From positions 5,816 to 69,815 of the forward strand of contig UQML01000007.1 in the NCBI GenBank assembly GCA_900542265.1: DNA of 64,000 nt, written 5' to 3'. This document shows positions 26,474 to 34,713 of this stretch, in pieces. The position numbers were made by a program, and so were the translations under genes. The notes under the pieces are model-generated. The model searched no databases. It was not told where the DNA came from and worked only from the letters and a program-made list of their open reading frames with translations. This DNA comes from an uncultured Eggerthella sp. (lineage in GTDB: Bacteria; Actinomycetota; Coriobacteriia; Coriobacteriales; Eggerthellaceae). Every line of letters begins with the position of its first letter. Within the stretch, counting starts at the first letter, position 1.

Positions 26474-26614
26474 ATGGGTCTAATGAAAGCTTGCGCACGA
26501 ACGTAGACTTGCCAATACCCTGATTGCCAATGAACACCGGCATGTAATCGAACTTGCATCCAGGCTCGAACGTACGGGCAATCTCCGAGATGAGCGGATC
26601 ACCCCTACGCATCG
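26474..26614 (-). pseudogene. VirE/primase-helicase P-loop fragment
   Basis: A 45-residue stretch, RRGDPLISEIARTFEPGC, KFDYMPVFIGNQGIGKSTFV and RKLSLDP, with Walker A GNQGIGKS, matches the start of the virulence-associated-E ATPase domain used for element replication. It runs straight into the MobC start, and its own beginning overlaps the end of the HTH gene, so most of the gene has been deleted. Confidence 0.65.
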
Positions 26615-26871
26615 CGAGCACTTTCCACAAGAGAGACCATGGCGGTCTTCGGAACATACCAGCGCTTCCCGATGCGCACAGCTGGAAGCTTTCCCTTAGA
26701 GCAAAGAGAGCGCACGGTGGCCTCACACTGCCCGGTGATTTCAGAGAGATGTGCAGGCGTTAGCAGGTCTGGATAGTCTTCAAAAAGCATTTGCGCGGAC
26801 TGAGACTCCGGCGGGTTTTCACTTAGATAGATGACCCTGCATGTAGGTTCATCCGCATTCATGTTAAGCAT
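26605..26871 (-). CDS. Excisionase-like helix-turn-helix protein
   Basis: An 88-residue protein. Residues 38-80 (LLTPAHLSEITGQCEATVRSL, CSKGKLPAVRIGKRWYVPK) are the MerR/excisionase winged helix of the helix-turn-helix_17 family, as found in Xis and in element regulators. It should bend DNA at the attachment site or regulate element genes. It lies upstream of the VirE fragment as in other integrative elements. Confidence 0.75.
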   Translation of the reverse strand: MLNMNADEPTCRVIYLSENPPESQSAQMLFEDYPDLLTPAHLSEITGQCEATVRSLCSKGKLPAVRIGKRWYVPKTAMVSLVESARDA

Positions 26872-26987
26872 AACATCACTTCCTTTCGATTTCTTTACTT
26901 GACGTTCCGGCTAGCCTGGGGCTATTATGAGTTCATAAGTTGACACGTTAAAGACGGTTTTTATAGGTATTTTGAAAACGAGGAAAA

Positions 26988-28028
26988 ATGAAGGACTTCA
27001 TGCCAGCGCGCGACAACTTCATAAACAGCACCGAAGACAGAACTTGGAAGTCGTCTAATCAAGATGTCGAACGCTTCATCGCAAGCGATACGGCCTCAAA
27101 GATGCGCAGCTTTCTCAAAAGCGCTCCCGATATGTTCGAGGCGGGTGACAGGATGGCACTCCCTGTTGAAGTTGATCTGAACTCAGCATTAGCTGCTCGT
27201 GCCGTGTTGCAACTCGCATTGCTCGCAAGGGAAACCGCAAAGAATAGCGATACCACTCTTTCGGAAACGGATCTTGACGGGTACGGACTATTTGCGACCA
27301 GAGCATCGCAAGAGATACAAGGCTTCATGCGAGATCGTGCGAGGATGGTTACAGAAACCGCGCAGCTCATGGCTGAGGACAAAGACGATGATGCCTTCCT
27401 CAAAAGCGAGATGGGCTTTACCGGGGTGTTGGATCGCGATGCTGAGATCATCGGGATTGCGTTTGACATTGTCGTACCCAAAGGAGACTATGCAACTTTC
27501 CTTCGGCGCATGATCGAAACAAATGCCCTTGCGACTGAGGCGCGTGGTTTGGCAAACCGGTGGGCAAGTGAATGGAGCATCCTGGAAGAAGATGACACCC
27601 TTGAAGATGCCGACGAAGAAGATTCCAATTGCCTACGATTGAGGTGCGCAATGGGCTACTATGAAGATTCCAATGCCGGTATCAGGCATGCCCTTTCGAA
27701 TCTTTGCGACTACCTGATGACGCTCCATATGGGCGATATGCGAACCGTGGTCATCGATGGTCAGGAGGTCAGATCCATTGCAACGGGTATCGGGTCTCTT
27801 TGGTGGAGCGCCCTAGACGCCATGCGCATAGGCAGGCTTGGCGCATGTGAGGTTTGCGGAAAGCCCTTCATCACCAACAACGAGCGCGGTAAGAAGCGCA
27901 AGTACTGCTCTGAAGCATGCAAACAATGGAGAAAAGTTCATCCAGGCGAAACTCGGATGAACAAAGACAAGCCATCCCCGCCCGAATGGGCGTGTGTGGG
28001 GCGTGTGTGGATAGATAGGCACCAGTAG
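26988..28028 (+). CDS. Zinc-finger protein of unknown function (CGNR-like)
   Basis: A 346-residue protein, mostly alpha-helical, with a C-terminal zinc-binding motif CEVCGKPF and KKRKYCSEACKQ (Cys-X2-Cys, Cys-X3-Cys), like the CGNR-type zinc finger used for nucleic-acid binding. The middle is rich in Asp/Glu (EEDDTLEDADEEDSN). It is transcribed toward the integrase remnant. GAGG lies eight bases upstream of the ATG. Such proteins occur beside integrases in actinobacterial elements. The role is unknown; regulation of the element is possible. Confidence 0.7.
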   Translation: MKDFMPARDNFINSTEDRTWKSSNQDVERFIASDTASKMRSFLKSAPDMFEAGDRMALPVEVDLNSALAARAVLQLALLARETAKNSDTTLSETDLDGYGLFATRASQEIQGFMRDRARMVTETAQLMAEDKDDDAFLKSEMGFTGVLDRDAEIIGIAFDIVVPKGDYATFLRRMIETNALATEARGLANRWASEWSILEEDDTLEDADEEDSNCLRLRCAMGYYEDSNAGIRHALSNLCDYLMTLHMGDMRTVVIDGQEVRSIATGIGSLWWSALDAMRIGRLGACEVCGKPFITNNERGKKRKYCSEACKQWRKVHPGETRMNKDKPSPPEWACVGRVWIDRHQ

Positions 28029-28059
28029 CGCGAACTACCGGTTAGGAGGTGAATGAACA

Positions 28060-28173
28060 ATGGCAAAAGGAGACGGAAGCATAAGCGTCGTGAAGGACAA
28101 GAGCGGCAATGTCGTTCGCAACCGCTGGCGCGTGAGCTTGAGCTTCGGCACCGACCCCTCAAAACCCACCTGA
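28060..28173 (+). pseudogene. Integrase N-terminal stub
   Basis: A 37-codon frame, MAKGDGSISVVKDKSGNVV, RNRWRVSLSFGTDPSKPT, then TGA. This is the typical start of tyrosine-recombinase integrases of actinobacterial elements, with a good ribosome site (AGGAGGT, 28044-28050). Immediately after the stop the tRNA flank begins, so the catalytic domain has been deleted and the elements should not excise by themselves. Confidence 0.7.
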
Positions 28174-28184
28174 TACAAAGTAAA

Positions 28185-28213
28185 CAGGCCAGACGGATTA
28201 GCCATCTGACCTG
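28185..28213 (-). terminator. Terminator of tRNA-fMet
   Basis: CAGGCCAGA/TCTGACCTG (one G-U pair), followed on the minus strand by TTTACTTTG. It lies nine bases past the CCA end. Confidence 0.65.
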
Positions 28214-28221
28214 CGAAAAGT

Positions 28222-28298
<77 letters not shown>

Positions 28299-28328
28299 CT
28301 ATGTAGTTGCTGATCAACAGCAGTATTC

Positions 28329-28356
28329 ATAATAACACGCCTCCGGGCGTTTGCAA
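28329..28356 (-). promoter_or_regulatory. Promoter of tRNA-fMet
   Basis: On the minus strand TTGCAA (28351-28356) and TATTAT (28329-28334) are 16 bp apart, about 30 bp before the tRNA. Confidence 0.5.
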
Positions 28357-28518
28357 ACCCTAAATTCCTGAGCGAGCATTTCAACGTAACTTCTGGCACG
28401 TTCCGGCACGTTTTCAATACATTTTTTGACACCTTTTCAGTCACCTTTTTGACATAAATCAACCCACCGTGCCACACGTAAAGCCTCATCGTACGTAGCA
28501 ATCCTATCGCCAAGATTA

Positions 28519-29922
28519 TTATGCAAGAGCTGCAAGGCCAAGCGATATAAACATAATCAAGAAGCCGCCGATGCCGACGCTCAGGCCAATAATGAGACGC
28601 CGTTTGAGGGTATAGCGCTCCAGGACGGAAAATGCAGAGGTGAAGGGCGCGCGGTCAAATAGCAGAAGCGCGATGCCGACGAACATGATCGCCAATCCCA
28701 TGGACGCTATCCATAAGTTGGTTGCGGGAATCGCGGCTTGCGTTTCGGATGGGTTGAGCGCGCTGATGACGCAGCCCCACAGGAATAAAAGTAGGACGAG
28801 AAACACAAGCACGTCCCAGACAATTCCTATGATCGCTCGCGCAGAAAGACCGCTTTCATCTTCGGTTGAAGGGGTTGAGGAAGCTACGTGTGACAAAGAT
28901 GGTGATTGAGTTGTTGCAGGATTGCTTGCTTCACGTTGCTTGTCGGTTTCACGCTCGATTGACTCTCTGGTTGAAGCTGGCAGTGCGTGCAAGAATGCAG
29001 CCTTGAGCTCCCCTACCGTTTGGTAGCGTTGCTGCGGATCAAAGGCCGATGCCTTTCTGATCACCGCCGCCAAAGCAGGATTTGCCGCACTTAAAAATAC
29101 ATCACGCTTCTCGCGCGAGCTAAAAGAAGCATGCGGTGTCGCGCCCGTGAGCATGAAGTAGAGCACGGCGCCAAGCGCGTATACATCGGAACGCACATCG
29201 GTCTGACCGTAGCCAAATTGCTCAGGCGGCGCATATGCACGCGTGCCTAAGGCACGCGTATCACAATCTGAATCCTCGTTGAAGAGGCGTGCGATCCCGA
29301 AATCGATCACCTTGACCTGAAGGTTGCGCGGATCGTCAGTCCCATCGGCAAGAATCATAATATTGCTCGGCTTGATATCACGATGAATGAGCGATGGATC
29401 AAACGAGGCATGCAGCTGCGCTACCGCATCGCATAGTTTAGGAAAAATGAACTGCGTCGTTTTCTCACCCGCGCCATGCTGAGCGACCCAGGCATCAAGC
29501 GTCTCGCCCTCAAGGTACTCGAGAATGACAACCTGATACCCCGGGATGTCGTAACAATCCAAAACACGAGGAGCACACGCAAGTTTACGTCCCTGCTTTT
29601 CAGCAAGATAGAGCAACTCATATGCATTCCCCGCGTTGGATGCATTTGCAATTTGTTTGCGGATGTAGCGGACGCCAGGCTGAGTGTATGATTGACTTCC
29701 TTGGTTGGTAATTCCATCGCCAAAATCAACGTTAGACTCAGCGGCGGTATCAGCGACGGGTTCAGCGACGGTATCAGCGACGGGTTCAGCGTCATGCTCA
29801 TACACAACGAGCTCCGTCGTTTCGAACTCGGAACTTTTGAGCATCTCGACCACGTGATAGTGTTTATCGCGCGCGAGGTTGGCCAGGCAGGTTTGTAAAT
29901 CAGGTGAAGTCATAGACCTCAT
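28519..29922 (-). CDS. Membrane-anchored Ser/Thr protein kinase
   Basis: A 467-residue PknB-like kinase. The invariant lysine is probably in VRYIRKQI, the catalytic loop is HRDIKPSN, the DFG is VIDFGIAR, and the APE-like motif is YAPPEQFGYGQTDVRSDVYALG. The glycine loop is not evident: a repetitive acidic insert (EPVADT twice) lies near residue 50. Three hydrophobic segments sit in the last 100 residues, so the kinase faces the cytoplasm. There are no PASTA repeats. It ends an operon with an HTH protein and a DUF4190 protein. ATG 29913 is an alternative start. Confidence 0.88.
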   Translation of the reverse strand: MRSMTSPDLQTCLANLARDKHYHVVEMLKSSEFETTELVVYEHDAEPVADTVAEPVADTAAESNVDFGDGITNQGSQSYTQPGVRYIRKQIANASNAGNAYELLYLAEKQGRKLACAPRVLDCYDIPGYQVVILEYLEGETLDAWVAQHGAGEKTTQFIFPKLCDAVAQLHASFDPSLIHRDIKPSNIMILADGTDDPRNLQVKVIDFGIARLFNEDSDCDTRALGTRAYAPPEQFGYGQTDVRSDVYALGAVLYFMLTGATPHASFSSREKRDVFLSAANPALAAVIRKASAFDPQQRYQTVGELKAAFLHALPASTRESIERETDKQREASNPATTQSPSLSHVASSTPSTEDESGLSARAIIGIVWDVLVFLVLLLFLWGCVISALNPSETQAAIPATNLWIASMGLAIMFVGIALLLFDRAPFTSAFSVLERYTLKRRLIIGLSVGIGGFLIMFISLGLAALA

Positions 29923-29978
29923 ACTAGCAGAGCGTGCGAGCAGATCATCAGGCCGTCAGAAAATTGAACGAGCAAATG

Positions 29979-30470
29979 CTAGCAAATGGTTGCTTCCCCA
30001 AACCGATACAACTCGCATTCCGCCTCACGCAGCGTGTATCCCTTGTCGAGGCAGAAAATGATAATGGCATCGCGCCGATCCTTGGGATACAGCTCGTTCA
30101 CACGCGCCGCCTGAAGCAACCGATTTGTCTCCGTAAGCGACAGCTGCATGGCAAAGGCAAGTTGAAACATCTTATTGCGCGACCCCTGCCGCTCCCCTTT
30201 GAAAATCTGGTAACCAAACGTCTCATTAAGACCCGCCGCTTTGATGACAGCCGCGCGCTTGAGCCCCTTTTTGTCCAGAAGGTAGTTGAGATACTCAGCG
30301 GCTGATCGGCTTGTAATGTGGTATGCATCAGTAAAGGCAGTAGGCGATGGGGCATCCAGCAGTTCAGCCAAAAGCTCCTCAGTAAGCGGTTCTTCAGCCG
30401 CAGGGATCTCGACTGCAGATTGCCCTGCATTGGGATGCTCATCTGCATGAATATCTTCAGGCGTTTTCAC
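29979..30470 (-). CDS. Helix-turn-helix protein of kinase operon
   Basis: A 163-residue protein. The acidic N-terminal third (Glu/Ala rich, PLTEELLAELLDAPSPTAF) precedes an XRE-like helix-turn-helix (LNYLLDKKGLKRAAVIKAAGLNETFGYQIFKGER, GSRNKMFQLAFAMQLSLTETNRLL) and a helical C-terminal region. The type is often beside Ser/Thr kinases in Firmicutes and Actinobacteria and may be a kinase substrate. The stop is 57 bp before the kinase start; the start is 20 bp after the stop of the next gene. Confidence 0.8.
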   Translation of the reverse strand: MKTPEDIHADEHPNAGQSAVEIPAAEEPLTEELLAELLDAPSPTAFTDAYHITSRSAAEYLNYLLDKKGLKRAAVIKAAGLNETFGYQIFKGERQGSRNKMFQLAFAMQLSLTETNRLLQAARVNELYPKDRRDAIIIFCLDKGYTLREAECELYRFGEATIC

Positions 30471-30490
30471 GCAACTTCCTTTCTAAGGGG

Positions 30491-31228
30491 CTAGCCCAAA
30501 AGCCACGAAGCCGTCGGCTTATCAGAAATCATACTTGCATAATACAGTGCTTTGGTGGCGTTGCCATCAAAGTAAACATCACCCGTCACGGTACCACCTG
30601 CAGCAAGCGTCCCCGAATTCAACTCATTATCACTCTCGGAATAATACGTATTTGATCGCTGGGCGCCATTTGCGTCTTCAGCCTTCCAATCGAAGGAGTT
30701 AAAAGAGAGTCCCTTGGAACCATTGTTGGCATAGGTAACTGTGATGCCAGTAATAGGATCACCATTGTAATTTTTGAGACCTGTTTGAACGGCATCAACG
30801 CTTACGACAAGACCGCCCTCAGTTGTGATAGAAGTGCCCACAGCTAGATCAGTAGTGGAATCTGCGGCAGAAGTCGAAGCGGTTGAATCGCCTGACTCGG
30901 CCTCCACCGTTACACTTGCTTCAGGTCCATTAGTGGCGGAATCAATGGCGGCACTATACATACTCTGCGTCGCGAGCACCACAATAATCGAAATCACATT
31001 GAGCACGATGCCAGCGATTGCAATGCCGTTGCCTTTCTTCTTGCCCTTGCGAATTCCGACAAATCCCACGATGGCAAAAATGAGGCCGAGCGCTGCCAGA
31101 AAAAACGATCCATTGTTAATAATAGGCAGAAACGATGTCAAAATGGCAAGGATGCCAAGAACGAGAGCTGCAATCGCCATGCCCGATGTTGAAGTAGACT
31201 GCGTAGGTTGCTGCGTAGGTTGATCCAT
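30491..31228 (-). CDS. DUF4190/DUF5067-like membrane protein
   Basis: A 245-residue protein. The Gln/Thr-rich start is followed by two or three hydrophobic helices (ALVLGILAILTSFLPI, FFLAALGLIFAIVGFV, IAIAGIVLNVISIIVVLA: the DUF4190 pair), a Ser/Ala linker and an extracytoplasmic beta-rich domain (VVSVDAVQTGLKNYNG, GITVTYANNGSKGLSF) of the DUF4352/5067 type. I start at ATG 31228, which has GAGAGGAA upstream; an upstream in-frame ATG at 31264 lacks one. First gene of the kinase operon, so it may be the sensor or substrate of the kinase. Confidence 0.82.
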   Translation of the reverse strand: MDQPTQQPTQSTSTSGMAIAALVLGILAILTSFLPIINNGSFFLAALGLIFAIVGFVGIRKGKKKGNGIAIAGIVLNVISIIVVLATQSMYSAAIDSATNGPEASVTVEAESGDSTASTSAADSTTDLAVGTSITTEGGLVVSVDAVQTGLKNYNGDPITGITVTYANNGSKGLSFNSFDWKAEDANGAQRSNTYYSESDNELNSGTLAAGGTVTGDVYFDGNATKALYYASMISDKPTASWLLG

Positions 31229-31395
31229 AGGGGTTCCTCTCACATTGAGATGACACATCGGCATGATCTACCACGAACGATGCTCGTTCAGATTCTCGTT
31301 CATCCAGATCAGTCGCCAACACGGCATCGTGCTTATCAATACATCATCGTATGGTAGAGGTAGACCTACACAAAAACATTAGCTGCGAGCTAAGG

Positions 31396-31683
31396 TTAGT
31401 TTGATTGAGCTAGACGTGCGGAAGACAGAAACGCATCAATAAGCACTACTTGTTCGTTGGGCTCCACAGGAACATCGATAAGTGAGGTTGGTTGAGGGAT
31501 TTCCTCACCGTCTTCTTCGAGGCCAAATAAAACACAGCCAAGCAATTCCCGTGCAGACAACAATGCATCATCCTCATTAACACCACTTGTTGCTACATCC
31601 AAATCAGGGAAGGTCACCGCAATTTCACAGCCAGGCTCGTAGGTAAACACGGCAGGATAAAAGTATCTATCATTCTTTTTCAT
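31396..31683 (-). CDS. Orphan HicB-like antitoxin-type protein
   Basis: A 95-residue protein: YFYPAVFTYEPGCEIAVTFP, DLDVATSGVNEDDALLSARE, LLGCVLFGLEEDGEEIPQPT is the HicB partial-RNase-H fold. Start ATG 31683 follows GGAGACAT. No HicA toxin is next to it and the usual C-terminal DNA-binding domain is missing, so it is an orphan. A longer upstream reading is not supported by a ribosome site. It may be a regulatory remnant. Confidence 0.7.
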   Translation of the reverse strand: MKKNDRYFYPAVFTYEPGCEIAVTFPDLDVATSGVNEDDALLSARELLGCVLFGLEEDGEEIPQPTSLIDVPVEPNEQVVLIDAFLSSARLAQSN

Positions 31684-31766
31684 TATGTCTCCATTCATAG
31701 GTGAAGAACTCATTCGAAATGAATTCCTGCTTGTCATTCGATACTTTTCCCGTTTTTTAAAGGATT

Positions 31767-31990
31767 TTTGACAAACGAAGACTTTCTGCGAGCCTTCAAT
31801 TTTCCATTGGGCCTTGGCAGAAGTCATTTCAACTCATATATGAGTTGAAATCCTCACAAACCACCCCAGTTTTGTCACTAAGAACAGTAAAGTCGACCTC
31901 GACGAGAGTAAAGCCTAAAGACCAGTCCTCGCACAAAGTCGAGTCTCGTCACGGAAGGCATCAAAAATCAAAAAAGAGTGAAGAACTATT
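31767..31990. repeat. Diverged intergenic repeat, copy 1
   Basis: The spacer upstream of the HicB-like gene (about 450 bp without another gene) shares three short blocks in the same order with 55257-55470: TTTGACAAA-x-GA-x-GACTTTCTG (31767), GTTTTGTCAC (31869) and GGAAGGC plus AAAAATCAA plus GAGTGAA (31953-31980). Block spacing differs by 10-30 bp. It could be a mobile-element remnant or a structured RNA. Confidence 0.4.
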
Positions 31991-32137
31991 TAAAACGTAA
32001 CATACAAAGCACTTTTATCATTATTGAATACAATCTTAGCATAAGCGCATCCAGATGATTTTCTAAGTTTAACCTGTTCAAACCACATTAACGTCGAAAA
32101 CCAAGACAAAAGTTAAAGCAAAAGCTCAAACAAAAAA

Positions 32138-33403
32138 CTAATCCACGTAGTCCCGATCAATCATGACGTTATGGCTAAACTGCGGATAGGTCTCACGTAT
32201 TTTTTCAACTACCGCATCGCGCAAAGCTTCGTCGTCTTCCTTAAAATCAATCACGAGATCAAAGTTCACAACGCCTGTTGCCTCATCGACATAAAACCCA
32301 TGCGTCCCCAAAATACCTGGCTGCTGAATAACCAGCTTTTGAAGGAGCGCGTGCACCGGCGCGTACTTGCCCGTTGTATTGGTCGCGTAAATTCCAAGCG
32401 TAATCAGAATGCCAAACTTGTCGTAAACATCCTCAGAAATGCGACGCGTCAACTCGGATACTGTGCGTGCATTCATGTTATCCTCAACCTCAATATGCGC
32501 ACTGCCAATAATCTCATTGGGTCCAAAGTTATCGAGCATCAAATCATAAGTGCCAAGCACACCATCGTAGGAGGAAATGAACTTCTTGAGTGAGTGCCCA
32601 AGCTTATCATCCCCCCGCTCACCAATGATGGGACTCACTGCATCTTTGAGCACATCAAATCCCGCCTTAAACACGAAAAGCGAGATGATAATGCCAATAA
32701 TACCGTCAATATTGACGTTAAACCAGATCATGGCAAGTGCTGCCACAAGCGTACCACCCGTCAAAATGGCATCGTAATTCGAGTCGATACCGGATCCGTA
32801 GAGCGCACCTGAATCATACTCACGCCCTTTACGCGTGAGATACCAGCCAATAAAAATCTTGGCGATAATAGAAGCAACAATGACGATAAGGGTAATGGTG
32901 CCGTAATTAGTAACGGCTGGATGGATCACTTTATCAATAGATTCACGCATTGACATGACTGCGGCCGCCAAAATGATGAGCGCAATCACGAGCGAAGTCA
33001 TATACTCCAAACGTCCATAACCAAACGGATGTTTTCTATCTGCGCGCCGCCCGGCGAGTTTGGTACCAATGATGGTGATGACCGATGAGAGCACGTCCGT
33101 TGCATTATTGACCGCGTCTAAAATAATGGCGATGGAGTTAGCGGCAACACCCACGATAGTCTTAAAAATAACAAGAACAACGTTGCCCACAATGCCTACA
33201 TAGCTCGCACGCACAATACCCTGTTCACGCTTTTTTTGATCAGGCATTGATGCACGTGCATGCTTTTGAGCGCGATGCTTTTTATGCACAAACTTTGCAA
33301 GATTATCAGGCACCTCAACCTTTTGATCGTGTGCCTGAGCCGACGCTTTGTCTGTTCCCTTGTCCGCCTGGTGATCTGTTGCTTGCACACCCATTGCGCT
33401 CAT
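32138..33403 (-). CDS. Cation diffusion facilitator (CDF) transporter
   Basis: A 421-residue protein with a charged N-terminal extension (about 65 residues), six hydrophobic helices and a C-terminal cytoplasmic metal-binding domain of two ferredoxin-like units. The metal site is LDAVNNATDVLSS in helix 2 and DSNYDAILTGG in helix 5, where Asp pairs bind the metal; the helix-2 site lacks the histidine of zinc-specific members. It exports Zn, Mn, Fe or similar divalent ions. Likely monocistronic. Confidence 0.9.
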   Translation of the reverse strand: MSAMGVQATDHQADKGTDKASAQAHDQKVEVPDNLAKFVHKKHRAQKHARASMPDQKKREQGIVRASYVGIVGNVVLVIFKTIVGVAANSIAIILDAVNNATDVLSSVITIIGTKLAGRRADRKHPFGYGRLEYMTSLVIALIILAAAVMSMRESIDKVIHPAVTNYGTITLIVIVASIIAKIFIGWYLTRKGREYDSGALYGSGIDSNYDAILTGGTLVAALAMIWFNVNIDGIIGIIISLFVFKAGFDVLKDAVSPIIGERGDDKLGHSLKKFISSYDGVLGTYDLMLDNFGPNEIIGSAHIEVEDNMNARTVSELTRRISEDVYDKFGILITLGIYATNTTGKYAPVHALLQKLVIQQPGILGTHGFYVDEATGVVNFDLVIDFKEDDEALRDAVVEKIRETYPQFSHNVMIDRDYVD

Positions 33404-33561
33404 GCCTCTTTAATCCCACCATGATGCTGTGTGTTCATCGCGGTGCCTGCTTGCCCTCTATCTACCTTTTGTCGTTATCTTTAGATCATAGAGCGCCTTG
33501 TGCGCAGAAATGATTACACATGCCAACGACTAAGGGATTGTAGGCAGAGCGTTGCTTAAGT

Positions 33562-33600
33562 GATTATTTTGCAGCGATTATTTTGCAGCGATTACCTTGC
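33562..33600. repeat. 14-bp tandem repeat
   Basis: GATTATTTTGCAGC twice in tandem (33562-33575, 33576-33589), then a partial third copy. It lies just past the DegV gene end. One of the short duplications near gene ends. Confidence 0.75.
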
Positions 33601-33622
33601 GACGGGAAGCGAGAACATATCG

Positions 33623-34615
33623 CTACATTAAATACGGTTCATCAGCCTTATCAATACCTTGCACCGCAATGCCAATAAGGCCAGGCCCTCCATGGGTAAC
33701 GAGAACCGGGCAGATTTCTTCCTCGTACAAATCAACAAAATCAGGAAGCTCTTCACATACCGTTGTACAAAACTTTGCACACTCAGCTTCCGCGTTGCTA
33801 TTCACGACGGCAATATTGTAATGACGAAATCCCTCGACCCGTTTTTTAGCCAGCCCCAACATCTTTTTGAGCGACTGTTTGCGTCCCTTTGCCTTAAGCA
33901 ACGGTTCAAGTGCCCCTTCAGCATTGGAACTAATCACCGGACGAACATCCAAAACTGATCCAAGCGCATAACTCGCACCAGACAAACGCCCTCCCTTGTA
34001 GAGATACGTGAGCGTTTCAGGAGTGAAAAATGCTCTTGTGTTGTCAATAATGCGCCCCATGCGCTCTAAAATATCCTCAAACGACAAACCTGCCTGTACC
34101 AACTTAGCAGCAGCAATGCCAATAAGGCCTGACCCCATCGCCAAAGATTTTGAGTCAAAAACGCGTGTTTCTAATTCGCTGAAGCCCATCGCAACACTGC
34201 GAAACAAGTTAAATGTGCTTGAAAGAGCACTCGCAATAGTAACCGCAATAACTTGCTGATATCCATCAGCATGAATTTGTTCAAGTGTTTTGAGCACCGA
34301 AGCAGGCGTCGGCGTTGAAGTCGAAGGGATCTCTTCAGGAAGACGTGCATAGATTTCGTTTGGCATAATATCCACACGGTCACGATAGGTTTCGTTAGGA
34401 TAGTTGATCAGAAGAGGCACCACATAAATATTGCATGCTTCAACAACTGCGGAAGGAATATCGCACGCGGAATCAACCATAATAGCGATACGATTTTTTG
34501 CACACACCGACAGCTCTTGCGCATTTTGCGCGTTCTGTGAACTCGAGAACGAACTCTGCAAATGCTGCGAACTCTGTGAATCTTGCGAGATAATTTTTGA
34601 GAATATGCCCGACAC
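33623..34615 (-). CDS. DegV/FakB family fatty-acid-binding protein
   Basis: A 330-residue protein. A Gln/Ser-rich start (about 38 residues, repeating SQ and NAQ) precedes the DegV fold: IAIMVDSACDIPSAVVE, VPLLINYPNETYRDRVDI, STSTPTPASVL, AVTIASALSSTFN and TLTYLYKGGRLSGASY. DegV proteins bind one fatty acid and, as FakB, present it to the FakA kinase for phosphorylation. No fakA is in the window. Cytoplasmic. Confidence 0.9.
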   Translation of the reverse strand: MSGIFSKIISQDSQSSQHLQSSFSSSQNAQNAQELSVCAKNRIAIMVDSACDIPSAVVEACNIYVVPLLINYPNETYRDRVDIMPNEIYARLPEEIPSTSTPTPASVLKTLEQIHADGYQQVIAVTIASALSSTFNLFRSVAMGFSELETRVFDSKSLAMGSGLIGIAAAKLVQAGLSFEDILERMGRIIDNTRAFFTPETLTYLYKGGRLSGASYALGSVLDVRPVISSNAEGALEPLLKAKGRKQSLKKMLGLAKKRVEGFRHYNIAVVNSNAEAECAKFCTTVCEELPDFVDLYEEEICPVLVTHGGPGLIGIAVQGIDKADEPYLM

Positions 34616-34713
34616 CGTACTATGACCCCTTTATCCAAAATACATAAAGGTTCATTATACCGTGGTTGAGGCCGTTGTACCCGCGTAGTCGATTAGACAA
34701 ACCGCGGCACTCA

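Noticed and set aside
33404..33560. Metal riboswitch before the CDF transporter gene
   Set aside because: The spacer shows no conserved riboswitch core that I can recognise.
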